Both the position numbers and the translations under genes were made by a program. DNA of 64,000 nt, taken from contig NZ_BNED01000005.1 of assembly GCF_016755875.1 (NCBI RefSeq), forward strand, positions 1,178,001 to 1,242,000, written 5' to 3'. A model generated the notes under the pieces. It was given only the letters and a program-made list of their open reading frames with translations. It did no database searches and was not told the DNA's origin. Shown here piece after piece: positions 8,651 to 16,907 of this stretch (position 1 is its first letter; each line of letters opens with the position of its first letter). The DNA is from Streptomyces spororaveus. GTDB taxonomy: Bacteria > Actinomycetota > Actinomycetes > Streptomycetales > Streptomycetaceae.

Positions 8651-9759
8651 TGACCGTCCTCTTCCTTCTCGTCCTCGCCACTGCCGTGGCGTGGAAGGTG
8701 TACCAGCTCACGAAGGCCCCCCGCGACGGAGCCCTTCGGTCTGTGACGCTCTGCCTGGTGTGCGCCGCCCTCTCCTACCCGGTGGCCATGCCAGGAGGAG
8801 CGAGCGGCGTGGACACCGTCGCCGGCCACGGCGCGGCCAAGCTCGTACAGAACTTGCTGCTACTCGGCACGGTGTACTTCCTGATGTGCTTCTACCTGTA
8901 CTCGTCGGCCGATCGGGTGACCAGCAGGCGGCGAGCACGCCGGGAGGCCGTCGTTGTCCTCGGTGTCGCGGTGGTCCTCGTCGCCGCGGCCACGACCGTG
9001 CCGCACGAGACCTTCGCCGGCAGCTTCTCGTCAGCGGACATGACCATCACCCAGCTCGCCGCCTTCTACGGCATTGCCGGCCTGTATCTCACGTACGCGC
9101 TGGGCGCGGCGGGCGTCTGGACCGTTCGCTATGCCCGGCTCTCTCCGCGCCCGCATTCCACAGGGCTGTGGATCACGGCGGTCGGGCTGCTGGCCATGGC
9201 CGCGGCCTGCGCGGTCCGCGCGGTCTTCGTCGCGACCCGCTGGCAGGGCGGCACCGTACCGAAGGGCCTGATGGCCTCGGTGGCGATGCTGCTGGTCGTC
9301 TCCATCCTCCTCTTCGTCGTAGGGGTCTCCTACTCCGGTGCCCGCAGCCGCCTCTCGGCCCTCCAGGTGTGGAGGCAGCACCGGCGCGGGTACCACCGGC
9401 TGGATGCGCTGTGGACTCTGCTCTCCGCCCGGTTCCCCGAGACGGTCCTCGCCTCGCGGTCGACGCTGCTCGAACGGTGGGGTGTGCGTGGCGTGCACCG
9501 CCTCTACCACCGCCGCGTGGTCGAGTGTCGGGACGGGCTGGTCCGCATCAGCCCGCTCATGGGCGACCTGACCCCCGAGGAGCTGATGTCCATGGACGCC
9601 AACGTCTTGGCCGACCGTCTCCGTACGGCAGCCGCTGCAGGCGTCCACACGCTCGAGGAAGCCCAGCCGGTGATCCCACTGGCCGTGCCCCGGACCGACA
9701 GCCGCGGCGCTGACGCCGCTCACCTCTTCGCCCTCTCCGACGCACTTCGCGCCGCCTGA
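8650..9759 (+). CDS. MAB_1171c-family putative membrane transporter
   Basis: A 369-residue integral membrane protein. About seven hydrophobic helices fill residues 1-230 (TVLFLLVLATAVAWKVY, LLLLGTVYFLMCFYLY, AVVVLGVAVVLVAAA and so on), followed by a soluble C-terminal domain of about 130 residues (LDALWTLLSARFPETVLA...). The family is called a putative transporter but has no proven substrate. ATG 8650 is preferred over GTG 8641 because it overlaps the metallopeptidase stop (TGATG) and has AGGGG nine bases upstream. Position between an ImmA/IrrE-like peptidase and an amidohydrolase is a recurring actinobacterial arrangement. Confidence 0.8.
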   Translation: MTVLFLLVLATAVAWKVYQLTKAPRDGALRSVTLCLVCAALSYPVAMPGGASGVDTVAGHGAAKLVQNLLLLGTVYFLMCFYLYSSADRVTSRRRARREAVVVLGVAVVLVAAATTVPHETFAGSFSSADMTITQLAAFYGIAGLYLTYALGAAGVWTVRYARLSPRPHSTGLWITAVGLLAMAAACAVRAVFVATRWQGGTVPKGLMASVAMLLVVSILLFVVGVSYSGARSRLSALQVWRQHRRGYHRLDALWTLLSARFPETVLASRSTLLERWGVRGVHRLYHRRVVECRDGLVRISPLMGDLTPEELMSMDANVLADRLRTAAAAGVHTLEEAQPVIPLAVPRTDSRGADAAHLFALSDALRAA

Positions 9760-9786
9760 CCATCCCTCATGGAAAGAGACACCCCG

Positions 9787-10962
9787 ATGCTGATCACAGC
9801 CGGCCGCATCCTGACCGGAGACGCCGAAGTAGCCGACGGAGCCGCGCTCGTACGGGACGGCATCATCACGGCCGTCGGACCGCGGGCAGACATCGAAGCA
9901 CAGGCCGGCAGCGGTGAGCTGCGGCACGATTTCCCGGACTCCACCCTGCTGCCCGGCTTGATCGACGCCCACGTCCACCTCGTCTTCGACGCCGGCGCCG
10001 ATCCCGTCGCCACCATGCAGGAAGCCAGCGACCAGGACCTGCTGGAGGGCATGCGCAAGCGCGCCGACCAGCTGCTGGCCACCGGCGTCACCACGGCCCG
10101 CGACCTCGGCGACCGGAGCGGCCTCGCCCTGCGCCTCGCCCAGGAGATCGCCGCTGGCAACTCGGCAGGCCCCCGCATCATCGGAGCCGGAGCACCCATC
10201 ACCCCGCCCGGCGGCCACTGCTGGTTCCTCGGCGGCGAAGTCTCCGATGCCGAAGAAGCCCGCGCCCTGGTCCAGCGCAACGTGGCCGCCGGAGCCAAGG
10301 TCGTCAAGGTAATGGCCGGCGGCGGCGGACTCACCAAGGGCGGAGCGCCCAGCTGGAAGAGCCAATTCGGCGCGGAAGAACTCGCGGTCGTCGTGGAGGA
10401 GGCCCACCGAGCCGGCCTCAAGGTCGCCGCCCATGCGCACGGCACCGACGCCATCGCCGACGCGGTGACCGCCGGCGTCGACACCATCGAGCACTGCACC
10501 TGGATGACCGAGGACGGCTTCGACCTCCGCGAGGACGTCCTGGCGCAGATCATCGAGAAGGGCATCTACGTATGCCCGGCCGTCAGCCCGCACTGGCGGA
10601 TGCTCCCGCGCTTCTTCGGCGAGGAGAAGGCAGCGGCCATGTTCGCGCTCGTACGGCAGATGGCCGAGGCCGGGGCCCGGCTGATCGCCGGCACCGACGC
10701 CGGTGTCCAGCGCGCCGGGTTCGACGGGATCGTCGGAGCCCTCGGCTTCTACGAGCACCTCGGTGTCTCCCGCGACCGAATCCTGGCCATGGCCACCACC
10801 GACGCCGCCGCAGCGCTCGGAGTCGGCAAGCAGACCGGCCGCGTCGCACCCGGCTACACCGCCGACCTCCTCGTGGTCGACGGCAACCCGCTCGAAGACC
10901 TGGCCGCACTCGGTGCGGTGCGCGCCGTGTTCGCCAACGGCCGCCAGCACCAAGCCGCGTAA
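9787..10962 (+). CDS. Metal-dependent amidohydrolase
   Basis: A 391-residue amidohydrolase-superfamily enzyme. Metal ligands are His62 and His64 (IDAHVHLVFD), a candidate carboxylated lysine in GAKVVKVMAGG, a histidine in KVAAHAHG, a histidine in DTIEHCTW, and the catalytic Asp in IAGTDAGV. The prolidase/imidazolonepropionase-like subgroup hydrolyses dipeptides or cyclic amides. GGAAAGAGA sits 7 bases before ATG 9787; ATG 9769 is an alternative 6 codons earlier. It is the last gene of the metallopeptidase-transporter operon and ends at a strong shared terminator. Confidence 0.87.
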   Translation: MLITAGRILTGDAEVADGAALVRDGIITAVGPRADIEAQAGSGELRHDFPDSTLLPGLIDAHVHLVFDAGADPVATMQEASDQDLLEGMRKRADQLLATGVTTARDLGDRSGLALRLAQEIAAGNSAGPRIIGAGAPITPPGGHCWFLGGEVSDAEEARALVQRNVAAGAKVVKVMAGGGGLTKGGAPSWKSQFGAEELAVVVEEAHRAGLKVAAHAHGTDAIADAVTAGVDTIEHCTWMTEDGFDLREDVLAQIIEKGIYVCPAVSPHWRMLPRFFGEEKAAAMFALVRQMAEAGARLIAGTDAGVQRAGFDGIVGALGFYEHLGVSRDRILAMATTDAAAALGVGKQTGRVAPGYTADLLVVDGNPLEDLAALGAVRAVFANGRQHQAA

Positions 10963-10976
10963 CCGGGCACACGAAC

Positions 10977-11023
10977 GAGCGGGGCTCCGCCCGGCGCCAC
11001 TAGGCGCCGGGCAGGCCCCGCTC
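10977..11023. terminator. Bidirectional terminator between amidohydrolase and XRE gene
   Basis: Long inverted repeat: GAGCGGGGC...GCCCGGCGCC, loop ACTA, GGCGCCGGGC...GCCCCGCTC. The stop codon of the minus-strand XRE gene lies in the loop. It serves both convergent operons. Confidence 0.85.
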
Positions 11024-11854
11024 TTCAATTTCCGCGACCATTTCATTGATCATGGCCATGACCTCGGTGGGCAGCCCCTCGGGCCCCATCTGTCGGCCTT
11101 TCAGGCCTCGAATGCTGCCGGACTTCACGTGCGCGAGGAGCGTCAGCCCCTCGGCCACCTGCTGCTTGACCACGTCGCGGCTGCGGAAGAAGAGGGCGCT
11201 GACACCGAACGCAGCGCTGAGACCCTCCAGGACAGGCGGAGACGCCTCGGTCACCTCGCCCGTGCGCAGGTCCGCCACACCGCCCGCGGAGATCACCCGC
11301 GCACCGACGTACTCGTTCACCGTGCGGGCGATGTCAGCATCCGAGGGCGGCACTTGGTCGTCGCCGGGGTTGTCCAGCAGATAGCGCATCTTGTCGGCAA
11401 GGCTCGTGGGCACTTCGGGGTGAGGCTCGGGCACCTCCACACCGAACGAGCGTTCCTGGGCTGCCATCAGCTGCTCGACGCTCACGCCGTACGCCTTGGC
11501 CAGCGGCTCGACATAGACACCCGAGAGCCGCCGCTTGGCCCGCTCCGCATTCGCGACGGGGCCGGCGGACTTGGTCCCCAGGAACTCCGGAACCTCGTTC
11601 TGGAAGAAGCCGGCATCGGCACGTAGATCGGCCAGGGTGGGCAGACCGTCGCGCGGGAACAGCTCGCCGAGCGACTGTCCCAGCGCGCGGGCGAGAGCCG
11701 GAAGCCTCTCCGGATCGGGGTGGCTCGTGCCCCGCTCCCACGCGGTCACGCTGGTCGCGTGGACTCCCACGGCGGTAGCCACGGCCTCCTGCGTCAGTTC
11801 GGCGGAGCGACGGAGCGCGCGTACACGCTGTCCATCGAAGATACGTGCCGGCAT
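11000..11854 (-). CDS. XRE-family helix-turn-helix regulator with long C-terminal domain
   Basis: A 284-residue protein with two helix-turn-helix-like regions. Residues about 8-62 form a classic XRE domain (LTQEAVATAVGVHATSVTAWERG). A second, less typical region follows, including SGVYVEPLAKAYGVSVEQLMAA, and later GLSAAFGVSALFFRS, the length and layout of regulators paired with ImmA/IrrE peptidases. It is convergent with the metallopeptidase / MAB_1171c / amidohydrolase operon and is its probable regulator. GGGAGGAGG lies directly before ATG 11854; a longer frame upstream has no such site. Confidence 0.85.
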   Translation of the reverse strand: MPARIFDGQRVRALRRSAELTQEAVATAVGVHATSVTAWERGTSHPDPERLPALARALGQSLGELFPRDGLPTLADLRADAGFFQNEVPEFLGTKSAGPVANAERAKRRLSGVYVEPLAKAYGVSVEQLMAAQERSFGVEVPEPHPEVPTSLADKMRYLLDNPGDDQVPPSDADIARTVNEYVGARVISAGGVADLRTGEVTEASPPVLEGLSAAFGVSALFFRSRDVVKQQVAEGLTLLAHVKSGSIRGLKGRQMGPEGLPTEVMAMINEMVAEIEERGLPGA

Positions 11855-12345
11855 GCCCCTCCTCCCTTCCGCCCTGTCCGGGTTCACTGTATTCAGGAAA
11901 CCTAGTTTTAGCCACTTGTGTGGTTCGCCGAACGCAGATAACTTCGACTCGACGAACGGTACCGGCCGCCGGCCAGGTCGCCTAGCCCTCGTGACTGTCT
12001 TGTCACCCGAGGGATCGGCGCTGGTCACGATGCATGTCGTGACCTGTGAGGAGTTCTAGAGCAATGTCTAGGTATTCCGGCAGGTTCTACGTATGTTCGT
12101 CGTCGCCCGCCGGTCACCAGGCCCGGCGGAGGACCCGGAGGGGGGACTGGATGCGCAGCGGATGGACCTTACGGGCTGGCTGAGCCCGGAAAAAGCGACG
12201 GCGCCCGAGAGCGGGAACTCTCAGACGCCGGACGCTTCTGGCAGCACAACCGCCCACGAATGAGCGGACAGCCACCCAACATCGCCAAACCGGACCTTCT
12301 CACGGGCACACCGGTACGGCGGGTCACACCAGAGGAGAGTGTCGC
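11855..12345. promoter_or_regulatory. Divergent control region with a bulged hairpin
   Basis: The 490-base space between the XRE gene and the replication operon. At 12193-12237 a three-part stem can form (AAGCG, GGCG and GAGAG, each with its complement), a probable attenuator or terminator ahead of the replication genes. It must also contain the XRE promoter. A 62-codon frame from ATG 12260 overlaps the better supported leader gene in another phase and is not called. Confidence 0.45.
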
Positions 12346-12420
12346 ATGGCGACCGCCCCGCGCAAAAGACCGGAGCCTACGGCCGCCCCCGCAACCCGCG
12401 ATCAGGGGGGTGACGCCTGA
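12346..12420 (+). CDS. 24-residue leader peptide gene coupled to the replication initiator
   Basis: ATG 12346 is preceded by GAGGAGAG with correct spacing. It opens a 24-codon basic, Pro/Ala-rich frame (MATAPRKRPEPTAAP...) whose TGA overlaps the next ATG as TGATG. The strong ribosome binding site belongs to this frame, not to the initiator gene, which has none of its own. Translational coupling to the initiator is therefore the likely role. Confidence 0.6.
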   Translation: MATAPRKRPEPTAAPATRDQGGDA

Positions 12421-13508
12421 TGGCCCGCATCCGCACGATCAAGCCTGAAATGTTCTGGTCGGAGGACCTCGCTGCGTGCGACATCACCGCGATGGTGACC
12501 TTCCAGGGACTGCTCACCCAGGCCGATGACAGCGGACGGTTCCTCGCCCACCCCGCGATCATCGCCGGATTCGTGTGGCCGCTGCGTATTGAGCACACCC
12601 CTGCCCATGTGGCCAGGGACCTCGACCAGCTGGCCGCCGTCGGCATCATCTGCCGCTACACCGGGTGCGACGACAAGGACTACTTGCACGTCGTGAAGTG
12701 GGAGAAGCACCAGAAGATCGACCGGCCCTCCGCGTCGCGCATGCCGCGGTGCCCCGTGCACCAGGCTCAGCGCATGTGCAGCGAGTGCGGTAGCGCGGCC
12801 TGCCCCGCCTCCCCCTCCCCCGCCCCTGCCAAGGCGTCGGCGCCGACCACGGCAGCCGGGCTTGGCGGTTGCGCCTCGCAGGATTCGACGAGTACTCGTC
12901 GAGTACTCGATCAGCCGGTTTCGCCCGATTCTGCGCCTGCGGCGAAGCCGGACCCCGCGCCCGTCGGCTTCGGTACGGCCCCGCGATCCGCTTCGAAGGT
13001 CCTCCAGGAGCCGCTTTCCGACCTGCCTGGAGAAACCGCAGGTCAGAAGGCTTTCGATGAGGGCTCGACACAAATGCGCGAGGGCTCGTTGTCTGGATCT
13101 AGGATCTTGGATCCTGGATCTGTACCTACGGGGCGCCAGGCGCCAGCGTCTGGCGGCGTCTCGGAGAAGGTGTCCGCCAAGGACCTGGTGGCCGAGTACG
13201 TGAAGGGCTGCAGGCAGAAGCCTCCGAGCGACACGCGCGGGCTGCTGGGCCGGAAGATCAAGATGCTCCTCGACGAGGACTTCGCGCCCAGCGACATCCG
13301 CGCCGCCATGGACCTGCTGCGGGACAAGGGCCTGCATCCGAGCGTGCTGCCCAGTCTGGTGAACCAGGTCGTCAACGCCTCACCGCAGCACGCAGGCGGT
13401 CCGCCGTCGTCCGCCTCCGGCGCGGGGCCATGGGCCAGCGCTGGGTCTGCCTACACGCCCTACTTCAACCCGGCGCCCGCGCCCACTACGTTCGGAGGCA
13501 GCCTGTGA
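12420..13508 (+). CDS. Phage/plasmid-type replication initiator
   Basis: A 362-residue protein opening with MARIRTIKPEMFWSEDL, the signature of actinobacterial phage and plasmid replication-initiator (replisome organiser) proteins. Residues 1-105 form a winged-helix-like domain (YLHVVKWEKHQKIDRPS) followed by a Cys pair region (CPVHQAQRMCSEC). The middle (about 120-230) is low-complexity and its DNA carries short direct repeats such as GAGTACTCGTCGAGTACTCG near 12890. The C-terminal DLVAEYVKGC...LLGRKIKMLLDEDF is helical, as in DnaT/DnaB-binding domains. Its stop overlaps the loader start (GTGA). It probably defines the element's origin, with the repeats a candidate binding site. Confidence 0.75.
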   Translation: MARIRTIKPEMFWSEDLAACDITAMVTFQGLLTQADDSGRFLAHPAIIAGFVWPLRIEHTPAHVARDLDQLAAVGIICRYTGCDDKDYLHVVKWEKHQKIDRPSASRMPRCPVHQAQRMCSECGSAACPASPSPAPAKASAPTTAAGLGGCASQDSTSTRRVLDQPVSPDSAPAAKPDPAPVGFGTAPRSASKVLQEPLSDLPGETAGQKAFDEGSTQMREGSLSGSRILDPGSVPTGRQAPASGGVSEKVSAKDLVAEYVKGCRQKPPSDTRGLLGRKIKMLLDEDFAPSDIRAAMDLLRDKGLHPSVLPSLVNQVVNASPQHAGGPPSSASGAGPWASAGSAYTPYFNPAPAPTTFGGSL

Positions 13509-14263
13509 CCCGCGCCCGTCTCGCCGACCCGCAGCCCGCCGTCTCCGACCGCCTGCAGGCCCGCCTCGCTGCCCGCCTCGCTGCCCGCGGCATCGACCCG
13601 GCCGCCCCGGTCCTGGCGGACACTCCGGAGCCGATCCCGGCCCTGGAGGCAGCCCAGCGGCGCATCCCGTACGACTACCGGGACGCGTTCGCCGATCACC
13701 CGGCGGTCATGGCCTGGGTGCGGACCATCGCCGGGGCGGCGACCGCGCCGCACACCGATGACCACAACCCTCACTGGGGCAGTGGCGGGCGCCGGGTGAT
13801 CGCCCGCGGGCCTTCGCTGCTGCTGTGGGGCAACACCGGTGCGGGCAAGACCCGTCAGGCGTACGGAGCGATCCGCTCGCTCACCGCCGCCGGGTGCGCG
13901 GTCCGCTGGCACGCCGTCAAGGCCGTCGACCTCTTCGGGCAGATGCGCCAGCGCAGCGGCGTGGACGTCGAGTGGCTGCTGCGCGATATCGCCCGGGTGC
14001 CGCTGCTGCTCCTGGACGACCTCGGCGCCGGCAAGTCGAGCGAGTGGAACGAGGAGATCACCTTCCGGCTGCTGGCCTGGCGCGGTGAGAATCACCTCCC
14101 GACGCTGGTCACCACCAACCTGGCGCCGATCCGCACCGAGCGTACGGACCCGCGGCAGCCGGTGCTGCGCGACAAGGTGGGCGACCGGATCCTCTCCCGG
14201 CTGTCTGGGATGTGCACCCCCGTCGAGTTCGACGGCCCGGACCGCCGCTTCCAGCGCGCCTGA
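13505..14263 (+). CDS. DnaC-like helicase loader AAA+ ATPase
   Basis: A 252-residue AAA+ ATPase. Walker A is GNTGAGKT and Walker B LLLLDDLGA, followed by sensor I (PTLVTTN) and an arginine-rich C-terminus (DRILSRLSG) typical of DnaC/IstB-like loaders. The first 100 residues would contact the initiator or helicase. The GTG at 13505 overlaps the initiator stop as GTGA. Together the two genes form a minimal initiator-loader replication module that recruits host DnaB. Confidence 0.85.
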   Translation: MTRARLADPQPAVSDRLQARLAARLAARGIDPAAPVLADTPEPIPALEAAQRRIPYDYRDAFADHPAVMAWVRTIAGAATAPHTDDHNPHWGSGGRRVIARGPSLLLWGNTGAGKTRQAYGAIRSLTAAGCAVRWHAVKAVDLFGQMRQRSGVDVEWLLRDIARVPLLLLDDLGAGKSSEWNEEITFRLLAWRGENHLPTLVTTNLAPIRTERTDPRQPVLRDKVGDRILSRLSGMCTPVEFDGPDRRFQRA

Positions 14264-14415
14264 CCGGCCCCTTCTCCTCCCTCTCCCTTTCGGTGCGGCC
14301 TCGTAGCCGCTCCCCCTGCCCTGCCTCGCCGCCGAACCGCACCCACACCGCTTCACCGCTGGTGTGCCGCGCTGCCCGCCCGCTGGCCCATGAGGCGTAC
14401 CCGGAGAACATCCCC

Positions 14416-15132
14416 ATGCGCTACATCACCACCAACACCCCTCCCACAGACCTCCACGGCGTCGCCGATATCAGCTGGCACGCCCGAGCCGCCTGCAACG
14501 GAGTCGACCCTTCCACCGCGGACGAGCTGTTCTTCCACACGCCCAACGACGACTACGCCATTGCGGAGGCGAAGGAGATCTGCAGCTGGTGCCCGGTCCG
14601 CCGCGAATGCTTCGGCTACGCCCTGGACAACGAGGTCAAGGAGGGCGTCTGGGGCGGCCTGACGGAGAGCGAACGCCTGACCTGGCATGACCAGGTCGAG
14701 AACCGGCTGGACTACAGCCGGGTGAAGGCCGCGATCGAGGGCCGGGACGTCCAGCTGAGCCGACTGGAGCGCAGGACACTCACCCGCTACGCGAGCGCCC
14801 AGGGCTGGAGCCCGAACCGCCTCGCCCACACCCTCCAGATCGGTGTCGAGTGGGCCCGTGACCTGCTCCGGGTGGAAGCCCGCGCCATCGAAAACCGCGA
14901 CCTCCACAACCTCGCCTCGGATCCCAATCCGACCGAGACCGCCCGGCAGGCCGCCCTCGACGGGCAGCAGCCCCCACGCTCCGGCCAAGCCCACGACGGT
15001 GACGGCCCCGAGCGCGACCGCAGCCTTCCCCGCAAGGACAGACGGGGCAAGGTCCTGGCGCAGAAGCCGAGGCCGGTGGCTCGCCACGTGCAGACCCAGG
15101 CCCTGATCAACAATCTCCGGACGGCAGTATGA
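14416..15132 (+). CDS. WhiB-like iron-sulfur regulator with C-terminal extension
   Basis: A 238-residue protein. Residues 20-90 form a WhiB domain with four cluster cysteines, Cys27, Cys56, Cys59 and Cys65 (C-x28-C-x2-C-x5-C), and the GVWGG turn after them. Most WhiB proteins have 80-130 residues. Here about 150 extra residues add a helix-turn-helix-like segment (LTRYASAQGWSPNRLAHTLQI) and a basic tail. It is expected to bind a 4Fe-4S cluster and a sigma factor. GGAGA lies 8 bases before ATG 14416. The stop overlaps the DUF2637 gene (ATGA), placing it in the replication/transfer operon. Confidence 0.88.
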   Translation: MRYITTNTPPTDLHGVADISWHARAACNGVDPSTADELFFHTPNDDYAIAEAKEICSWCPVRRECFGYALDNEVKEGVWGGLTESERLTWHDQVENRLDYSRVKAAIEGRDVQLSRLERRTLTRYASAQGWSPNRLAHTLQIGVEWARDLLRVEARAIENRDLHNLASDPNPTETARQAALDGQQPPRSGQAHDGDGPERDRSLPRKDRRGKVLAQKPRPVARHVQTQALINNLRTAV

Positions 15133-16571
15133 GCACCCCCGGCACGGGCTCCAGGGCAACGAAGAGCACCGAGTCCGCCGAGCGGTTCACGCTCGCCGCC
15201 GCCGGAGCCGTCATCGCGGCGCTCACCGCCGCCGCCTTCTGGTTGAGTTACGCGCACCTGGCCGAGGTCGCCGGCCAGCACGGCCTGGCCAACTCGCCCG
15301 AGCGCCAGTGGGCCTGGCCGGGAACCTTGGATGCCTTCATCGTCATCGGTGAACTGCTGATGCTGCGGGCGGGGCTGCGCAAGGTCACCGACTGGTGGGC
15401 TGTGGCTCTCACCGCCATCGGATCGGTCGGCTCGATCGTGCTCAACGTCGCCGGCGTCAGCGGGACCGGCACCGACCCGGTCCCCGTGCTGGACTACGTG
15501 GTCGCCGCGGTCCCGCCCACCGCCGCCCTGCTGGCCTTCGGCGTGCTGATGCGACAGATTCACCAGCACGTCGCCGCACCCGCAGACGAAGCTCCGCTCC
15601 CCACGGAGGACGTCCCCGGGGGGGAGATGGCCGTCCGGACAACCAGTGGGGACCAGCCCTCCGCCCAGTCAGGGGACGGCAACGGGACCGCGGTCCCCGC
15701 CGGCGGGGACCATCGCGCGGAGGCACGTCCGGGTGGGGACCGGACGAGCACGGTCCCCGAGCACAGGCACGGTCCCCAACCGGTCCCCGCTGGCGCCGAT
15801 ACGCCGAAGGCAACGGGGACCGTCCCCGGCCCGGGGACCGGGGACCGCCAGAACCGGGACCGGCCAGGCACGGTCCCCACACCGAACCCCGGTCCCCACA
15901 CGGTCCCCGTCCCGCCCGGGGACCGTCCTGAGGGGACCGACGGTCCCCAGCACGGGGACCGTCCCGGGACCGTCACCCCTGCGGGGACCAGCAACGAGCC
16001 CCGCACGGTCCCCAACCCGGTCCCCAACATCAAGTCCACCAGCGGGGACCGGCCGGGGCACGCGCCCGCAACGGTGCGGAACAACGGCATCAGCGGGGAC
16101 CGCCCCCGCCACGACCGCACCTCCTCGATCCCGGGGACCGGGGACCGTCAGGGGACGGTCCCCGGGACCGAGACGGACGGTCCCCGTCCCCACCCCGCAC
16201 CGGACGGGGACCAGGACAAGGCCGGGGACCGTGACGGGGACCGGGGCAACGCCGACCCCGAGGACCCGCCGGCGAACCCGCGCCGGGGACCGGTCCCCAA
16301 ACCGAAGCGGGGGACGGGGAACCGCGTACCGGACGGGTCCCGCACCGGACGGGGACCGCGGTCCCGTCCCCGCCTCACCGAGGACGAGATCGTCGATCGG
16401 CTGCGTCCCCACGTGCGGACCGCGCTTGAACGGGACGGCAACGAAGCGGTCACCCGCGTGCAACTGCGAGCGATCATGCGCGCCCAGCAGATCCCCATCC
16501 GCAACGACCGCCTCACCCCAATCCTCGCCCGACTGCGCGACGACAACACCAAGACGAGGAGCCACCGATGA
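15129..16571 (+). CDS. DUF2637 membrane protein with repeat-rich spacer (Spd-like)
   Basis: A 480-residue protein. Residues 20-145 hold four hydrophobic helices typical of DUF2637 (plasmid spread-like) proteins. A spacer of about 240 residues is dominated by Gly-Asp-Arg, Thr-Val-Pro and Gly-Pro motifs. The last 65 residues form a helical, helix-turn-helix-like domain (TEDEIVDRLRPHVRTALER...AQQIPIRNDRLTPILA). The spacer DNA is saturated with GGGGACC/GGTCCCC words. It starts within the WhiB stop (ATGA) and ends within the next start (ATGA). A role in plasmid spread or DNA transfer through the membrane is inferred from family and position. Confidence 0.8.
   Translation: MSTPGTGSRATKSTESAERFTLAAAGAVIAALTAAAFWLSYAHLAEVAGQHGLANSPERQWAWPGTLDAFIVIGELLMLRAGLRKVTDWWAVALTAIGSVGSIVLNVAGVSGTGTDPVPVLDYVVAAVPPTAALLAFGVLMRQIHQHVAAPADEAPLPTEDVPGGEMAVRTTSGDQPSAQSGDGNGTAVPAGGDHRAEARPGGDRTSTVPEHRHGPQPVPAGADTPKATGTVPGPGTGDRQNRDRPGTVPTPNPGPHTVPVPPGDRPEGTDGPQHGDRPGTVTPAGTSNEPRTVPNPVPNIKSTSGDRPGHAPATVRNNGISGDRPRHDRTSSIPGTGDRQGTVPGTETDGPRPHPAPDGDQDKAGDRDGDRGNADPEDPPANPRRGPVPKPKRGTGNRVPDGSRTGRGPRSRPRLTEDEIVDRLRPHVRTALERDGNEAVTRVQLRAIMRAQQIPIRNDRLTPILARLRDDNTKTRSHR
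15612..16370. repeat. Array of GGGGACC / GGTCCCC words inside the DUF2637 gene
   Basis: Within about 760 bases the heptamer GGGGACC or its complement GGTCCCC (and close variants such as GGGACCG) occurs more than 35 times by eye, in both orientations, often back to back (GGGGACCGGTCCCC at 16284-16297). Most copies read Gly-Asp-Arg or Thr-Val-Pro, but several lie in other phases (Asp-Gly-Pro at 15938 and 16175; Gly-Thr at 15931). DNA-level selection is therefore plausible. The array could be a protein-binding cluster for replication, partition or TraB-like recognition. Confidence 0.8.
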
Positions 16572-16759
16572 AGACCTGCCCCCGCTTCAGCCGCATCCGC
16601 GCCGACTTCGAGCGGGACATCCGCTACCTCGGCAACCACGCCACCCGCCACCAGGGCACCGCCCCGGCGAAGGCCAGCGCCCGGACCGCGCTCGGCACCA
16701 AGCAGCGCATGGCCAAAGCGCTCACACGGCACTACGAGCACTGCCTCGAATGCGGCTGA
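16568..16759 (+). CDS. Small conserved plasmid-type protein, 63 residues
   Basis: A basic protein ending in HYEHCLECG, a Cys-x2-Cys pair that may bind metal with the adjacent histidines. It begins inside the DUF2637 stop codon (ATGA) and is followed by two terminator hairpins, so it is the last gene of the replication operon. No family is recognised with confidence. The basic character suggests nucleic-acid binding. Confidence 0.65.
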   Translation: MKTCPRFSRIRADFERDIRYLGNHATRHQGTAPAKASARTALGTKQRMAKALTRHYEHCLECG

Positions 16760-16777
16760 ACCCCCATAACGGCAGAC

Positions 16778-16830
16778 GGAGCGCCCCTGAGGCGCTCCAC
16801 ACGGCGGCCCGGGCTCCTTGCCGGGCCGCC
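16778..16830. terminator. Tandem terminator hairpins
   Basis: Two consecutive perfect stems: GGAGCGCC/GGCGCTCC (16778-16798) and GGCGGCCCGG/CCGGGCCGCC (16803-16830). They separate the replication operon from the mobilization operon. Confidence 0.8.
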
Positions 16831-16907
16831 TGCCGTTCCGGGCAGCAGGTTCCCGAGCACCACCGCCGATCCCCCGACCGAACCAGCATCACGAGGACCC
16901 GAACCCG

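Noticed and set aside
12260..12448. 62-codon frame before the replication initiator
   Set aside because: It overlaps the 12346 leader in another phase, has no ribosome binding site and shows poor coding character.
15612..16370. Repeat array considered as a CRISPR
   Set aside because: The repeated unit is only 7-9 bases, occurs in both orientations at irregular spacing and lies in a coding gene; no cas gene is present.
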